The notes under the pieces are model-generated. The model saw only the letters and a list, made by a program, of their open reading frames with translations. It had not been told where the DNA came from and ran no database searches. Shown here piece by piece: positions 24,910 to 37,754 of a stretch of DNA of 47,965 bases. The DNA is from Pseudomonadota bacterium (GTDB lineage: Bacteria; Pseudomonadota; Gammaproteobacteria; Burkholderiales; Burkholderiaceae_C). The stretch covers positions 1 to 47,965 of the forward strand of contig JAJZWA010000021.1 in NCBI GenBank assembly GCA_021846965.1, written 5' to 3'. Position 1 is the first letter of the stretch; every line of letters begins with the position of its first letter. Both the position numbers and the translations under genes were made by a program.

Positions 24910-26090
24910 CCGAAACGCACGGAATAGACCGGCGGGAAGTTGTTGCCCAGGCAGCGCCAGGAATCCCCCCGGTCCTCGGAAAGATAGACATTGCCCGTCG
25001 TCGTGCCGAAGCACAGGCAATCGCCCGCAGCGTCCAGGCCGTGGCGCAGCACGATGTCGTAGGCATGCTCCTGCGGCAGGCCCTTGCGCAGTTCCGTCCA
25101 CGACTGCCCGGCGTCCTCGGTGCGCGCCACGAACAGGCCGGCCCCGATGGCCATGCGCTGCGAGTCGGCCCGCGCCGGAACCACCCAGGCGGTGCGCCCG
25201 TCGCGCGCGTCCGCGGCGATGGGAAAACCGAAATGCACTCCGGCTTCCGGGCGGCTCACCCGGGTCCAGTTCGAGGCTGCGTCCTCGCTGTGGAAAATGC
25301 CGCAGTGGTTCTGCTGCCAGACGCGATCCGGCTGCCCCGCGCATGCGGTCACGAAATGCGGGTCGTGCCCCCACTCGGCCCGCGGATCCGGCAGGTAGTC
25401 GTTGAGCATGCCCTGGTTGCGGCCGACCCAGCTCAGGCCGCCATCACGGGTTTCCAGCAGCCCGGCGGAGGATGCCGCGACCAGCAGGCGCCGGCCGTCG
25501 CGAGGGTCGACGAGGATGGAATGGATGCCCGGCTCGAAGACTCCGTAGTCGACGCTGGCGGGCGTGCCGAACCAGCGGTTCTCGTGGGTCGCATCGCCCG
25601 CGAACAGGTCGCCGCCGCGGCTGTCGTGGTTCCACAGCGCACGGTTCAGCTCCCAGCTGTCGCCGCCGTCGTCGCTGACGAACAGCCCCCCGGGAATGGT
25701 GCCCGCGTACAGGCGCCCCGGCTGGTCGGCGTTGCCGAAGGCCAGGCTCCAGATCTTGTACACCGTCGCGTCCCGGTACTCCGGCTGCGCCGCCGGCGCC
25801 GCGGGATCGAAATCCGGCGTCGGCAGGTACTTGACGATGTAGCGCGCCCCCTGCGGGTACTTGAGCGAGGACAGGTCCTGCCAGCTGGCCCCGCCGTCAC
25901 GCGAGCGCGACAGCTTCGGCCCCCAGTGGCCGTGGTCCAGCGAGGCCCACAGGGTGCCGTCGCGCGGATCGCGCGCCGCGTAGCACACCGGAATCCCCGC
26001 ATGCTCGATGGCACGCGGTCTCCAGCCCGCGGCTGCCCGATCGAGCAGCACCGTTCCCTTGCGGGTACCCAGCAGGATCATCGAGCTCAT
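24906..26090 (-). CDS. BNR/YVTN-type beta-propeller (exo-alpha-sialidase-like fold)
   Basis: 394 residues without a signal peptide, so probably cytoplasmic. It contains repeated Asp-box (BNR) motifs: SRDGGASWQDL (about residue 63), SDDGGDSWEL (about 140), TRDGGLSWVG (about 219), SEDAASNWTRV, TEDAGQSWTEL and SEDRGDSWRCL near the end, spaced as blades of a six- or seven-bladed propeller. Sialidase is a fold annotation only; the catalytic Arg triad of true sialidases is not evident. GGAGGGGAGG precedes ATG 26090. The HDOD gene lies 25 bases upstream and the MoaD-like gene overlaps its stop by four bases. BNR proteins with this pattern are often annotated next to MoaD/ThiS genes, suggesting a two-component unit of unknown function. 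Confidence 0.85.
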   Translation of the reverse strand: MSSMILLGTRKGTVLLDRAAAGWRPRAIEHAGIPVCYAARDPRDGTLWASLDHGHWGPKLSRSRDGGASWQDLSSLKYPQGARYIVKYLPTPDFDPAAPAAQPEYRDATVYKIWSLAFGNADQPGRLYAGTIPGGLFVSDDGGDSWELNRALWNHDSRGGDLFAGDATHENRWFGTPASVDYGVFEPGIHSILVDPRDGRRLLVAASSAGLLETRDGGLSWVGRNQGMLNDYLPDPRAEWGHDPHFVTACAGQPDRVWQQNHCGIFHSEDAASNWTRVSRPEAGVHFGFPIAADARDGRTAWVVPARADSQRMAIGAGLFVARTEDAGQSWTELRKGLPQEHAYDIVLRHGLDAAGDCLCFGTTTGNVYLSEDRGDSWRCLGNNFPPVYSVRFG

Positions 26091-26115
26091 CGACCGCCCC
26101 TCCCCTCCAGCGCAT

Positions 26116-27003
26116 CTACTGCAGGTGCAATGCGGCGAGCATACGCCCGGATTCGCGCAAGGCCTCCTGGACCGCGAACTCGAGGTTGTCCACGGTCCCG
26201 CGCAGGCGCAAGGGCAGCTTGCCGTCCAGCGCTTCGCGCAGCAGGGCCCGGGCGGCGCCGTCGCCGCCGCGGGCACGCTCGGCCGCCACGGCGATCCAGT
26301 CGGCCTCCTGCAGCAAGGCATTGAGCGCGTGGTAGCGCGGGTCGATGCTGTCCAGCGGAAGCGGACGCGTATGGTGCCAGCGCACGGCGTCGGCCAATGC
26401 GTCGGGAAGGCGCCACTTGCGCAGCGCGAGATAGCCCAGTTCCGAATGCGTGAACCCGCAGATCCGGATCTCGGCCTCGATCAATTCGTCGGGGGTGGCC
26501 CAGTCCGTCTCCTCCACGCCGCGCAGTTCCTCCGGTGCCTCCAGGTACAGCACGAAGCGCCCGATGTCGTGCAGCAGGCCGAACACGTAGGCCTCGTCGG
26601 GCTCGCCGCGGTGGTCCACCGCCAGCACCGACAGCTTGCGCATCAGCCAGGCCACGTCCACCGAATGCTTCCACAGGCTGGCTTCCCAGTCGCTGCGCGG
26701 CACGAAGACCTGCGCCGCCGAGTGCGCCAGGATCAGGTCCACCGCGCCGCGCGCCCCCACCCGCAGCATCGCTTCCTGGATGGTGGTGATCGGCCGCGCC
26801 GCGCCCAGCGCCGCCGAATTGGCGTACTGCAGCAGCCGCGTGGCGAAGGCCGGATCGGCATGCAGCGCCCGGGCCACCTGCTCGAAATAGTCGGAACGGT
26901 CCTGCCGCAGGCTCATCAGCTCGCGCACGACCTCCGGCAGCAGCGGAAGTTGCTCGAGGCGCTTCTCGAGTCGTTCGAGCGCAAGAGCCGGGGGGACGGG
27001 CAT
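26116..27003 (-). CDS. HDOD-domain signalling protein
   Basis: 295 residues, almost entirely one HDOD domain, a relative of HD phosphohydrolases found in signal transduction and c-di-GMP-linked circuits. It shows LEQLPLLPEVVRELMSL at the start, DPAFATRLLQYANSAALGAARPITTIQEAMLRVG (typical NSA and IxSxxxAxxxLG region, shown in part), HSVDVAWLMRKLSVLA and VFGLLHDIGRFVLYLE, and a later FTHSELGYLALRKWRLP. The HD dyad is retained (LLHDIG), but HDOD proteins usually lack phosphodiesterase activity and serve as scaffolds. AGG seven bases before ATG 27003 sets the start. It heads the HDOD-BNR-MoaD series and follows an EAL protein, hinting at a c-di-GMP link. Confidence 0.9.
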   Translation of the reverse strand: MPVPPALALERLEKRLEQLPLLPEVVRELMSLRQDRSDYFEQVARALHADPAFATRLLQYANSAALGAARPITTIQEAMLRVGARGAVDLILAHSAAQVFVPRSDWEASLWKHSVDVAWLMRKLSVLAVDHRGEPDEAYVFGLLHDIGRFVLYLEAPEELRGVEETDWATPDELIEAEIRICGFTHSELGYLALRKWRLPDALADAVRWHHTRPLPLDSIDPRYHALNALLQEADWIAVAAERARGGDGAARALLREALDGKLPLRLRGTVDNLEFAVQEALRESGRMLAALHLQ

Positions 27004-27185
27004 GAGGAATCCTCGCTGAGAATGATTCGGGGCGGCACTCCCGGCGAGCCGCGCACTCCAGGCCCCGGCACGCGGGCGATGGTCGCGCCCCGCCCGGGGA
27101 TACCCCACCCTACTCCGCGAGGCCGCGCACTGGCAAGTGGCGGCCACCAAGACCCTGCAGGAAAAGCCCGTTCAGGCCAAAAAGT

Positions 27186-28934
27186 TCACGCCAGCCGCGC
27201 GGCATGCGCGGCGAGAAAATCGTTCTGGGCCACCGGCCGCGCGAACAGGTAGCCCTGGAACACATCGCAGCCCAGGCTGCTCAGATGCTCGTACTGCGCC
27301 TGTGTTTCCACGCCCTCGGCGACCACCTGCAGGCCCATGCCGTGGCCCATGGCGAGCACGGCCTGCACGATCAGCACCGAGGTGGGATCCTGCGGCAGCT
27401 CGAGCACGAAGGACTTGTCGATCTTGAGCTGATCCAGCGGAAGCTGGGCCAGATAGGCCAGCGAGGAATTGCCGGTACCGAAATCGTCCAGCGCCACGCT
27501 CACGCCGCAGGCGCGCAGCTCGCGCAACTTGCGAACGGTGTCCTGCAGGTTCTCCAGCGCCAGGCTCTCGGTGATCTCCAGTTGCAGGCGCCGCGGATCC
27601 GCCCCCGCCGCGTCCAGCGCCTGCAGCACCCTCTGCACGAAATCGGCATGCCGGAACTGGCGCGCGCTCACGTTCACCGCCAGGCTCAGCTCCCGCGTGG
27701 CCTCCTCGCGCGCCCAGGCGGCCAGGCGATCGCAGGCCTGCTCCAGCACCCACTGGCCCAGGGGCTCGATCAGCCCGGTCTGCTCGGCCAGCTGGATGAA
27801 ACAGCCCGGCCCGAGCAGGCCCCGGCTCGGATGCCTCCAGCGCAGCAGGGCCTCGGCGCCGATGCGCCGCCCCCGCGCGTCGAACTGCCCCTGGTAGTAC
27901 AGCAGGAACTCCCCCGCCGCCAGCGCGGCCCGCAGGTCGGCCTCCAGCGCGTTGCGTGCCTCCAGCTCCACCTGCATCGCCTGCTCGAAAAAACACAGCC
28001 CCCCCGGCCCCTGCGCCTTGGCGCGGTACATCGCCAGCTCGGCCTCGCGCATCAGCCCGTCCACCTGCTCCGAGTCGCCATCGAACAAGGTCAGGCCGAT
28101 GCTGGCCCCGCAGGACAGGGTGCGCGCCTCCAGCTGGAAGGGCTGCTCCAGCGCGTGGCGCAGCTTGGCGGCGATGCCCGCGGCCAGCGTGGCCGCCTGC
28201 GCAGGCACGCGGCCCAGGCCCTCCACCAGCACCGCGAAGGTGTCGCCGCCGAAACGCGCCAGCGTGTCCTCGGCGCGCAGGGCCCGGCGCATGCGCTGGG
28301 CCGCCTGCACCAGCACGCGGTCGCCGAAGGCATGACCCAGCGAGTCGTTGACGTTCTTGAAGTCGTCCAGGTCGAGCAGCAGCAGCGCGCCGAACTCCCC
28401 GCTGCGGGAATCGGCCTGCAGCGCATGCTGCAGCCGGTCCTGCAGCAGGCTGCGATTGGGAAGCTCGGTCAGGGGGTCGTGGTAGCGCAGGTGCTCGATG
28501 CGCGCGCGGGCACTTTTCTCGCGGGTGATGTCCGAGATCGTTCCCACGTAATGCAGCACGGCACCCTGGGCATCGCGGATGGCCGTGACGTCCAGGCGCT
28601 CGTGGTACAGCGAGCCATCGCGGTGCCGGTTGAGCAGCTCGCCCTGCCAGTGCCCCTGCTCGCGCAACTGGCGCCACATCTCGGTGTAGAAGGCCGGGGG
28701 CTGCAGGCCCGAGCGCAGCATGCGCGGGTTGCGCCCGACGATGTCCCGCGGCTCGTAGCCGGTGATGCGGGTGAATGCGCGGTTCACCCGCTGCACCACA
28801 CCCTGCCCGTCGGTCACCAGGATGCCCAGCTGGGACTCGAACAAGGCGGCGGCGATCTGCCACTCCAGGCCGAGCCCGACCGTGGCCCCCGGCAATCCGG
28901 GCTCGGGGAAGGCAGGGGGTTCGCGCGAGAGCAT
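27186..28934 (-). CDS. PAS-GGDEF(degenerate)-EAL protein, probable c-di-GMP phosphodiesterase
   Basis: 582 residues, no membrane helix. A PAS/PAC sensor (about residues 30-145, LGILVTDGQGVVQRVNRAF to VGTISDITREK) precedes a GGDEF domain whose active site reads GGDTF (229-233): the catalytic Glu is replaced by Thr, which should abolish cyclase activity. The EAL domain is intact: GAEALLRW (EAL 361-363), LEITES, LDDFGTGNSSL, KIDKSF, AEGVETQAQ. A phosphodiesterase modulated by the dead cyclase domain and the PAS domain is most likely. ATG 28934 is the first real ATG; the frame is open upstream to a TTG at 29030. It lies between the chemoreceptor and HDOD genes on the same strand. Confidence 0.93.
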   Translation of the reverse strand: MLSREPPAFPEPGLPGATVGLGLEWQIAAALFESQLGILVTDGQGVVQRVNRAFTRITGYEPRDIVGRNPRMLRSGLQPPAFYTEMWRQLREQGHWQGELLNRHRDGSLYHERLDVTAIRDAQGAVLHYVGTISDITREKSARARIEHLRYHDPLTELPNRSLLQDRLQHALQADSRSGEFGALLLLDLDDFKNVNDSLGHAFGDRVLVQAAQRMRRALRAEDTLARFGGDTFAVLVEGLGRVPAQAATLAAGIAAKLRHALEQPFQLEARTLSCGASIGLTLFDGDSEQVDGLMREAELAMYRAKAQGPGGLCFFEQAMQVELEARNALEADLRAALAAGEFLLYYQGQFDARGRRIGAEALLRWRHPSRGLLGPGCFIQLAEQTGLIEPLGQWVLEQACDRLAAWAREEATRELSLAVNVSARQFRHADFVQRVLQALDAAGADPRRLQLEITESLALENLQDTVRKLRELRACGVSVALDDFGTGNSSLAYLAQLPLDQLKIDKSFVLELPQDPTSVLIVQAVLAMGHGMGLQVVAEGVETQAQYEHLSSLGCDVFQGYLFARPVAQNDFLAAHAARLA

Positions 28935-29058
28935 GGGTCGGGGAGCCGGCCCTGGCACGAGCCCGGGCCGTCGAGGGTCGATGCCCCATTGTGCACGGGA
29001 ATCGTCGCGTCGCGGGCGAATTCGCGGCAATATCCCGATTCCTTGATCTGGGGCAAAC

Positions 29059-29085
29059 GCGCAAGGACATTGCGCATCCTTGCGC
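29059..29085 (-). terminator. Stem-loop after the chemoreceptor gene
   Basis: GCGCAAGGA (29059-29067) pairs perfectly with TCCTTGCGC (29077-29085) around a 9-base loop. On the minus strand it lies 9 to 36 bases beyond the chemoreceptor stop. Only a weak T-rich patch (GTTTG) follows, so termination strength is uncertain. Confidence 0.55.
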
Positions 29086-29094
29086 CCCGTCGAA

Positions 29095-30675
29095 TCAAGT
29101 CCTGAACTGTCGAATCAATTCGCGCAATTGCACGGCTTGATCGTTCATGCTCTCCGAGGTCGCCGCCAGCTGCTCGGACGAGGCGGCATTCTGCTGGGTC
29201 ACGCTGCTGAGTTGCGCGACTGCGGTGCTGATCTGCTTCATGCCCGAGGCCTGCTCCTCGGCCGCCGCGCTGATCTCGCGCACCAGGTCCGAGGTGCGGG
29301 CGATGGCCGGCAGCAGGGCCTGCAGGCGCGAACCCGCGGTCTCCGCCTTGTCCACCGTGGAGGAGGCCAGCTGGCCGATTTCCTTGGCCGCGGCCTGGCT
29401 CTTCTCGGCCAGCTTGCGCACCTCGGCGGCCACCACGGCGAAGCCCTTGCCATGTTCGCCGGCGCGGGCGGCCTCGATGGCCGCGTTGAGGGCCAGCATA
29501 TTGGTCTGGTAGGCGATGTCGTCGATGATGGAAATACGCTCGGCGATCGAACGCATGGCCTGCACGCTCTGCTCCACCGCCGTGCCGCCCTCGCCCGCCT
29601 GCCTGGCCGCGTCCTCGGCGATGGAATCGGTCTGGCGGGCGTTGTCCGAGCTCTGCTGGATGGACGAGGAGGCCTGCTCCACCGTGGCCGAGGTCTGCTC
29701 CACCGTGGCCGCCTGTTCCGAGGTGGCCTGGGACAGCCCCTGCGCGGTGGCCGAGACCTGGCGCGCCGAGCTCTCGATGCCCTCGGAAGCCCGCGCCACC
29801 GCGGCCATGGTCTGGGTGAACCGCGCCACCATCGACTGCGCCGAACGCAGGATGGCGCTGATCTCGTCGGCGCCGCTGGCATCGAAACGCACCGTCAGGT
29901 CCCCGCTCTCCAGCTTGCGGAAGGTTCCCAGGCCGCGCGCCACGTCACGCCCGATGCGGCGCACGATCCAGGTCGCCAGCCCCAGCAGCAGCAGCACCAT
30001 GACCCCGGACACGACGATGCCCCCCAGGCTGTTGTGCCAGGCCTCGGCGTCGATATCGTCCACGTAGTCGCCGCTCACCAGCACCCAGTGCCAGGGCGCA
30101 TAGGTGCCGACGTAGGCCACCTTGGGATAGTCCTGCTTCGAGACCCCGCCACCGGGCAGGGGCTTCGGGAAGCCATAGTCGACGTAGCCGGTCCCCCCGC
30201 GCGCGACCTCGCTGAGCGCGGTGAACAGGTTGAGCTTGCCGTTGGTCTTCACCGGCGCCTGCCCCTCGACCTGGTAGCCGGTGGCATTGTCGAACTTGGG
30301 CATGTCCATGACCTTGCCGTCCAGGGCCGGCAGCATGGGGTGCATCAGCATCGTCGGGTAGGGATAGCCGTCGTTGCTGATCGTGAAGTACCCGGTTTTG
30401 CCGTAGCGCATCTCCTTCACCGCGGCCATCGCCTGGGCCTGCGCCTGCGCCTCGGTCATCTTGCCCTGGCGCGCCTGCTCCGCGTAGTACTTCACCGCGC
30501 CCAGCGCGGTCTCGGTCGCGTTGCGCAGCATGAGCTTGCGCTGCGCCAGCAGGGCCGAGCGGCCGTGGTTCACGTTGACCAGGGTGATCACCACCATGGA
30601 GGCGATGAACAAGGCGGCCAGCAGCACGAAGCTGCGGCGGATATCGAGCACCAGCCAGGGGCGTCGTGGGGTCAT
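29095..30675 (-). CDS. Methyl-accepting chemotaxis protein with a single Cache sensor
   Basis: 526 residues. Membrane helix one (about 14-34), a periplasmic single-Cache sensor (about 35-190, with [34 protein letters not shown] and [18 protein letters not shown], the sCache_2 pattern), helix two (about 198-218), then a HAMP unit and the cytoplasmic signalling hairpin. The hairpin tip reads [20 protein letters not shown] and [20 protein letters not shown], the invariant kinase-contact sequence. The Gln/Glu-rich flanks carry methylation sites. The protein ends LIRQFRT without the NWETF-type tether for CheR. It senses small organic acids or amino acids in related receptors, but the ligand here is unknown. 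The position next to the oxoprolinase and importer genes makes pyroglutamate or glutamate an attractive guess. Confidence 0.94.
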   Translation of the reverse strand: MTPRRPWLVLDIRRSFVLLAALFIASMVVITLVNVNHGRSALLAQRKLMLRNATETALGAVKYYAEQARQGKMTEAQAQAQAMAAVKEMRYGKTGYFTISNDGYPYPTMLMHPMLPALDGKVMDMPKFDNATGYQVEGQAPVKTNGKLNLFTALSEVARGGTGYVDYGFPKPLPGGGVSKQDYPKVAYVGTYAPWHWVLVSGDYVDDIDAEAWHNSLGGIVVSGVMVLLLLGLATWIVRRIGRDVARGLGTFRKLESGDLTVRFDASGADEISAILRSAQSMVARFTQTMAAVARASEGIESSARQVSATAQGLSQATSEQAATVEQTSATVEQASSSIQQSSDNARQTDSIAEDAARQAGEGGTAVEQSVQAMRSIAERISIIDDIAYQTNMLALNAAIEAARAGEHGKGFAVVAAEVRKLAEKSQAAAKEIGQLASSTVDKAETAGSRLQALLPAIARTSDLVREISAAAEEQASGMKQISTAVAQLSSVTQQNAASSEQLAATSESMNDQAVQLRELIRQFRT

Positions 30676-30763
30676 GGCAATCCCGGGAACAGGGGGGGCA
30701 ATATCGCGGAATAGTAACCTTCCTCAAACATCCCCCCACCGTCCCGTTCCCTTCGGGCCTGCC

Positions 30764-30794
30764 CCCCTTCTGCCATCCGCCCCTTCTGCCATCC
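30764..30794. repeat. Tandem 15-base direct repeat after oplaH
   Basis: CCCCTTCTGCCATCC occurs at 30764-30778 and again at 30780-30794, separated by one G (period 16). It lies just past the oxoprolinase stop codon and within the chemoreceptor promoter region. The origin is probably slippage; no function is apparent. Confidence 0.8.
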
Positions 30795-30800
30795 TTCCCT

Positions 30801-34421
<3,621 letters not shown>

Positions 34422-34456
34422 GTCGTTTCCTCTTGTTGGCTCATCGGCCCGGCCCG

Positions 34457-35188
34457 CTACAGACCCAGGTAGGCGCGCCGCACCTCGTCGTCATTGCGAA
34501 GCTGTTCGGCGCTGCCGTGCAGCACCACCCGGCCGCTTTGCAGCACGTAGCCGCGCGCGGCCAGGTCCAGCGCCATGGCCGTGTTCTGCTCCACCAGCAG
34601 CACCGACAGCCCCTGCTCGCGGTTCAGGGCGGCCAGGGCGTCGAAGACTTCCTCCACCAGCTTGGGCGAAAGCCCCAGGCTGGGCTCGTCGATGAGCAGC
34701 AGGCGCGGAGCGCTGAGCAAGGCGCGCCCGATGGCCAGCATCTGGCGCTCCCCGCCCGACAAGGTGCCGGCCAGTTGCGCGCGCCGCTCGGCCAGGCGCC
34801 CGAAGATCTGGAACACCTGCTCCAGGCGCCGCTGCACCTCGGCCTGGTCGCGCACCGTGAAGGCACCCAGGCGCAGGTTGGCCTCCACGCTCTGGCGCGC
34901 GAACACCCGCGCGCCTTCGGGAATCATCGCCATGCCGCGCGAGACCAGGCGGTGCGGCGGCGTGCCGGTGATGTCCTGCCCGTCGAACACCACGCGTCCT
35001 GCGCGCGCCCGCACGCTGCCCACCGCTGCGCGCAGGGTGCTGGACTTGCCGGCGCCGTTGGCCCCCAGCAGCGCGACCACCTCGCCGCGCCCCACTTCCA
35101 GCGACACCCCGCCCACCGCGCGCACGCCGCCGTAGGCGACTTCCAGGCCCTCGATGCGAAGCATCGGATCGCTCTGTTTCTCAGACAC
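34457..35188 (-). CDS. livF: Branched-chain-type amino acid ABC transporter ATP-binding protein (LivF)
   Basis: 243-residue ATPase. Walker [10 protein letters not shown], signature LSGGERQ, Walker [14 protein letters not shown] and the H-loop-type VEQN are all present; [20 protein letters not shown] is the classic LivF opening. It pairs with LivG to power import through LivHM. GTG 35188 has GGAG upstream and overlaps the livG stop by 8 bases; ATG 35164 is a plausible alternative. It is followed 35 bases later by the oxoprolinase. Confidence 0.94.
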   Translation of the reverse strand: MSEKQSDPMLRIEGLEVAYGGVRAVGGVSLEVGRGEVVALLGANGAGKSSTLRAAVGSVRARAGRVVFDGQDITGTPPHRLVSRGMAMIPEGARVFARQSVEANLRLGAFTVRDQAEVQRRLEQVFQIFGRLAERRAQLAGTLSGGERQMLAIGRALLSAPRLLLIDEPSLGLSPKLVEEVFDALAALNREQGLSVLLVEQNTAMALDLAARGYVLQSGRVVLHGSAEQLRNDDEVRRAYLGL

Positions 35189-35903
35189 GGTGCCTGCTCC
35201 CCAGATAGGCCTCGATCACCAACGGGTCGCGCACGACCTCCTGCGGCGTACCCTGCGCGATCAGCTGCCCGAAGTTCAGCACCAGCACGCGCTGCGCCAG
35301 ACGCATGACCACCTCCAGCACATGTTCCACGATCAGCAGGGTCACCCCCTGCGCGTGGATCTGGCGCAGGATCTCCGCCAGTTCGATCGCCTCGCCGGGG
35401 TTGAGCCCCCCGGCCACTTCGTCGAGCAGCAGCATGCGCGGCCCGGTGGCCAGCGCGCGCGCCAGTTCCACCCGCTTCTGCCCGGCCACGTTCAGCGCCG
35501 CGGCCCGCTCCTGTGCGCGCCCGGCCAGGCCCACGCTGCGCAGCACCTGTTCGGCGTGGCGCCGGGCCTCGGGGATGCGGCGGTGGCGCAGCAGCGCGCC
35601 CACCATGGTGTTCTCCAGCACCGTCATGTCCCCGAAACTGCGCGGGATCTGGAAACTGCGCGCCAGCCCGAGCCGCGCCACCTGCTCGGGGCCCAGGCCC
35701 ACGATGGAGCGCCCGTCGAAGCGGATGCTGCCCTCGCTGGGCGCATAGCTGCAGGCCAGGCTGTTGAACAGCGTGCTCTTGCCGGCGCCGTTGGGGCCGA
35801 TGATGGCCAGCAGTTCGCCCTGCTCCACCGCGAAACTGACGTCGCGGTTGGCCGTCAGCCCGCCGAAGCGCTTGCTCAGCGACTCAACCTCGAGCAAGGC
35901 CAT
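35181..35903 (-). CDS. livG: Branched-chain-type amino acid ABC transporter ATP-binding protein (LivG)
   Basis: 240-residue ATPase. Walker A GPNGAGKST, LARSFQIPRSFGDMTVLENTMVGAL (typical LivG region), Walker B MLLLDEVAGGLNPGE, and the switch His in LLIVEHVLEVVM. The usual ABC signature is replaced by LNVAGQKRVELARAL, a variation found in this transporter family. The start ATG 35903 lies inside the end of livM (20-base overlap), so the subunits are coupled. Confidence 0.94.
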   Translation of the reverse strand: MALLEVESLSKRFGGLTANRDVSFAVEQGELLAIIGPNGAGKSTLFNSLACSYAPSEGSIRFDGRSIVGLGPEQVARLGLARSFQIPRSFGDMTVLENTMVGALLRHRRIPEARRHAEQVLRSVGLAGRAQERAAALNVAGQKRVELARALATGPRMLLLDEVAGGLNPGEAIELAEILRQIHAQGVTLLIVEHVLEVVMRLAQRVLVLNFGQLIAQGTPQEVVRDPLVIEAYLGSRHRV

Positions 35904-36876
35904 GGCGCCTCCGCAGGGTGGTCAGCCCACCGGGAATGAACATCGTGACGGCCACGATCACCAGGCCGTACACCAGCACGTCGGCGCCTCCGCTGGAGCC
36001 GCCCCAGGCGGCACGCGTGATCTCGCCCAGGGGGATCAGCAGGGCCGCGCCCAGCCAGGGGCCGTACAGCGAACCCGCGCCGCCCAGGATGGCCACCAGC
36101 ACGATCTCCACCGAGGTCGACAGGCTGAACATGGAGTCGGGGTCGATGAAGCCCACGTAGATGGCGAAGAAGCCGCCCCACACCCCCGTCAGCGCGGCCG
36201 ACAGCGCGAAGCCCAGCAGCTTGCAGCGCTGCGCGGGAACCCCCAGGCTGCGCGCCGCCGCCTCGTCCCCGTTGATGGCACGCCAGTAGTAGCCCAGGCG
36301 CGAGCGGGTGCTGAAATACACCGCGGCGAAACTCAGCAGCGCCAGCACCACGGCGATCAGGTAATAGGGCATGCGGTTGCGGAACAGCAGCATCCAGGGA
36401 TGGTTGCCGATGGGCACCGACAACCCGCTGGCCCCTCCCGCCCAGGAAAGGTTGGTGACCCCGAGCAGGCCGATCTGCAGCAGGCCGATGGTGACCATGG
36501 CGAAATAGTGCCCCGACAGGCGCAGCGTGGGCGCCGCGATCAGCCAGGCCACGCCCGCGGCGGCCAGCCCGCCCAGGGGAATGCCCAGCAGCGGCGACAG
36601 ATGCAGGTCCAGCATCAGCAGCACCGTGGTGTACGCGCCGACCCCGAGGAAAAAGCCATGCCCGAAGGAAATGCGCCCGAGAAAACCGCCCACCAGGCTC
36701 CACGACGCGCCCAGCGCGCCGAACAGCAGGGTCTTGAACAGCACCTGCAGGATGAAGCCGTCGTGGGTGAGCGCCGGCGCCAGGGCCATCAGCGCGGCCA
36801 GCGCCGCCGCCAGCAGCAGCGGCAGGCGTTCGCGCCAACGGCCGCCGGACGAGTCGAGAGAAGGATCCGATTGCAT
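35884..36876 (-). CDS. livM: Branched-chain-type amino acid ABC transporter permease (LivM)
   Basis: 330-residue inner-membrane permease with about nine helices. GRISFGHGFFLGVGAYTTVLL and LRLSGHYFAMVTIGLLQIGLL are the conserved LivM segments; the EAAARSLGV stretch is the coupling helix that contacts the ATPases, and GGAGSLYGPWLGAALL is the C-terminal signature. It forms a heterodimer channel with LivH. ATG 36876 lies one base after the livH stop (TGACATG). Confidence 0.94.
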   Translation of the reverse strand: MQSDPSLDSSGGRWRERLPLLLAAALAALMALAPALTHDGFILQVLFKTLLFGALGASWSLVGGFLGRISFGHGFFLGVGAYTTVLLMLDLHLSPLLGIPLGGLAAAGVAWLIAAPTLRLSGHYFAMVTIGLLQIGLLGVTNLSWAGGASGLSVPIGNHPWMLLFRNRMPYYLIAVVLALLSFAAVYFSTRSRLGYYWRAINGDEAAARSLGVPAQRCKLLGFALSAALTGVWGGFFAIYVGFIDPDSMFSLSTSVEIVLVAILGGAGSLYGPWLGAALLIPLGEITRAAWGGSSGGADVLVYGLVIVAVTMFIPGGLTTLRRRHGLARG

Positions 36877-36877
36877 G

Positions 36878-37729
36878 TCACCACCGTCCGAACAGGCCTC
36901 GCGGACGCCACCACAGCACGGCCACGAACAACACGAAAATGCCCAGGGTCTTCAGCGCCGGCTCGATCAGGTAGCCGGTGAAGGCCTCGATCAGCCCGAT
37001 CAGCAGCCCGGCCAGCGCGGCGCCCAGCAGGGAGCCGAAGCCGCCCATGCACACGGCCACGAAGGCCAGCAGGCCGAACACCGCGCCCACCGAGGGAAAG
37101 ATGTAGAAAAAGCTGGTCAGCAGCGCCCCCACCAGTCCCACCACCGCGCTGCTGAGCATCCACACCTGCGCGTCCACGCGCTGCGGCGAGATGCCCACGA
37201 AGGCCGCCACCTCGCGGTCCTCGGCCACCGCCTGCAGCGCCTGGCCCCAGCGCGTGCGGTAGACCAGCCAGAACACCACTCCCACCAGCGCCAGCGCGAT
37301 CAGCGCGGTGACGAACTGCGGGCGCCCCAGGTGCACCCCGGTGACGGTCACGGTGCCCGACAGCGCCGTGTGCGACAGGTTGCGGTAGTTGGGCGTGAAG
37401 GCGATGGAGGCCGCCTGGCGCATCACCAGGCCCAGCCCGAAGGTGGCCAGGATCACCGCGGTGGGCGGCCCCCTGCGCAGGCGCCGGATGATCAGCGCGT
37501 ACACCCCGAATCCGAAAAAGCCCATCACCACCGCCACCAGCGGCGCCGACAGCAGCGGATCCAGGTGGGCCAGCGTGAACAGCCAGTAGGCCGCGTACAT
37601 GCCCAGCATCAGGAATTCGCCGTGCGCGAAATTGATCACGTCGGTGATGCCCCAGATCAGCGCCAGTCCCAGCGCGACCGCGGCGTACAGCATTCCGTCG
37701 AGCAACCCTGAATAGAGTGCCTCGAGCAT
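36878..37729 (-). CDS. livH: Branched-chain-type amino acid ABC transporter permease (LivH)
   Basis: 283-residue permease with about eight helices. GMLYAAVALGLALIWGITDVINFAHGEFLMLGMY is the diagnostic opening (shown in part: the NFAHGEFLMLG block), AEDREVAAFVGI is the coupling helix, and VAVCMGGFGSLLGAALAGLLIG is the late conserved block. GGGAGGGAGG precedes ATG 37729, a strong ribosome site. Separated from the binding-protein gene by a 79-base gap holding a GC-rich stem-loop. Confidence 0.95.
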   Translation of the reverse strand: MLEALYSGLLDGMLYAAVALGLALIWGITDVINFAHGEFLMLGMYAAYWLFTLAHLDPLLSAPLVAVVMGFFGFGVYALIIRRLRRGPPTAVILATFGLGLVMRQAASIAFTPNYRNLSHTALSGTVTVTGVHLGRPQFVTALIALALVGVVFWLVYRTRWGQALQAVAEDREVAAFVGISPQRVDAQVWMLSSAVVGLVGALLTSFFYIFPSVGAVFGLLAFVAVCMGGFGSLLGAALAGLLIGLIEAFTGYLIEPALKTLGIFVLFVAVLWWRPRGLFGRW

Positions 37730-37754
37730 AGTGTCCTCCCTCCCCCTTCGATGT

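Noticed and set aside
24906..26090. Sialidase enzyme activity for the BNR-repeat protein
   Set aside because: Asp-box repeats define the propeller fold only; the arginine triad and signal peptide expected of secreted sialidases are not evident.
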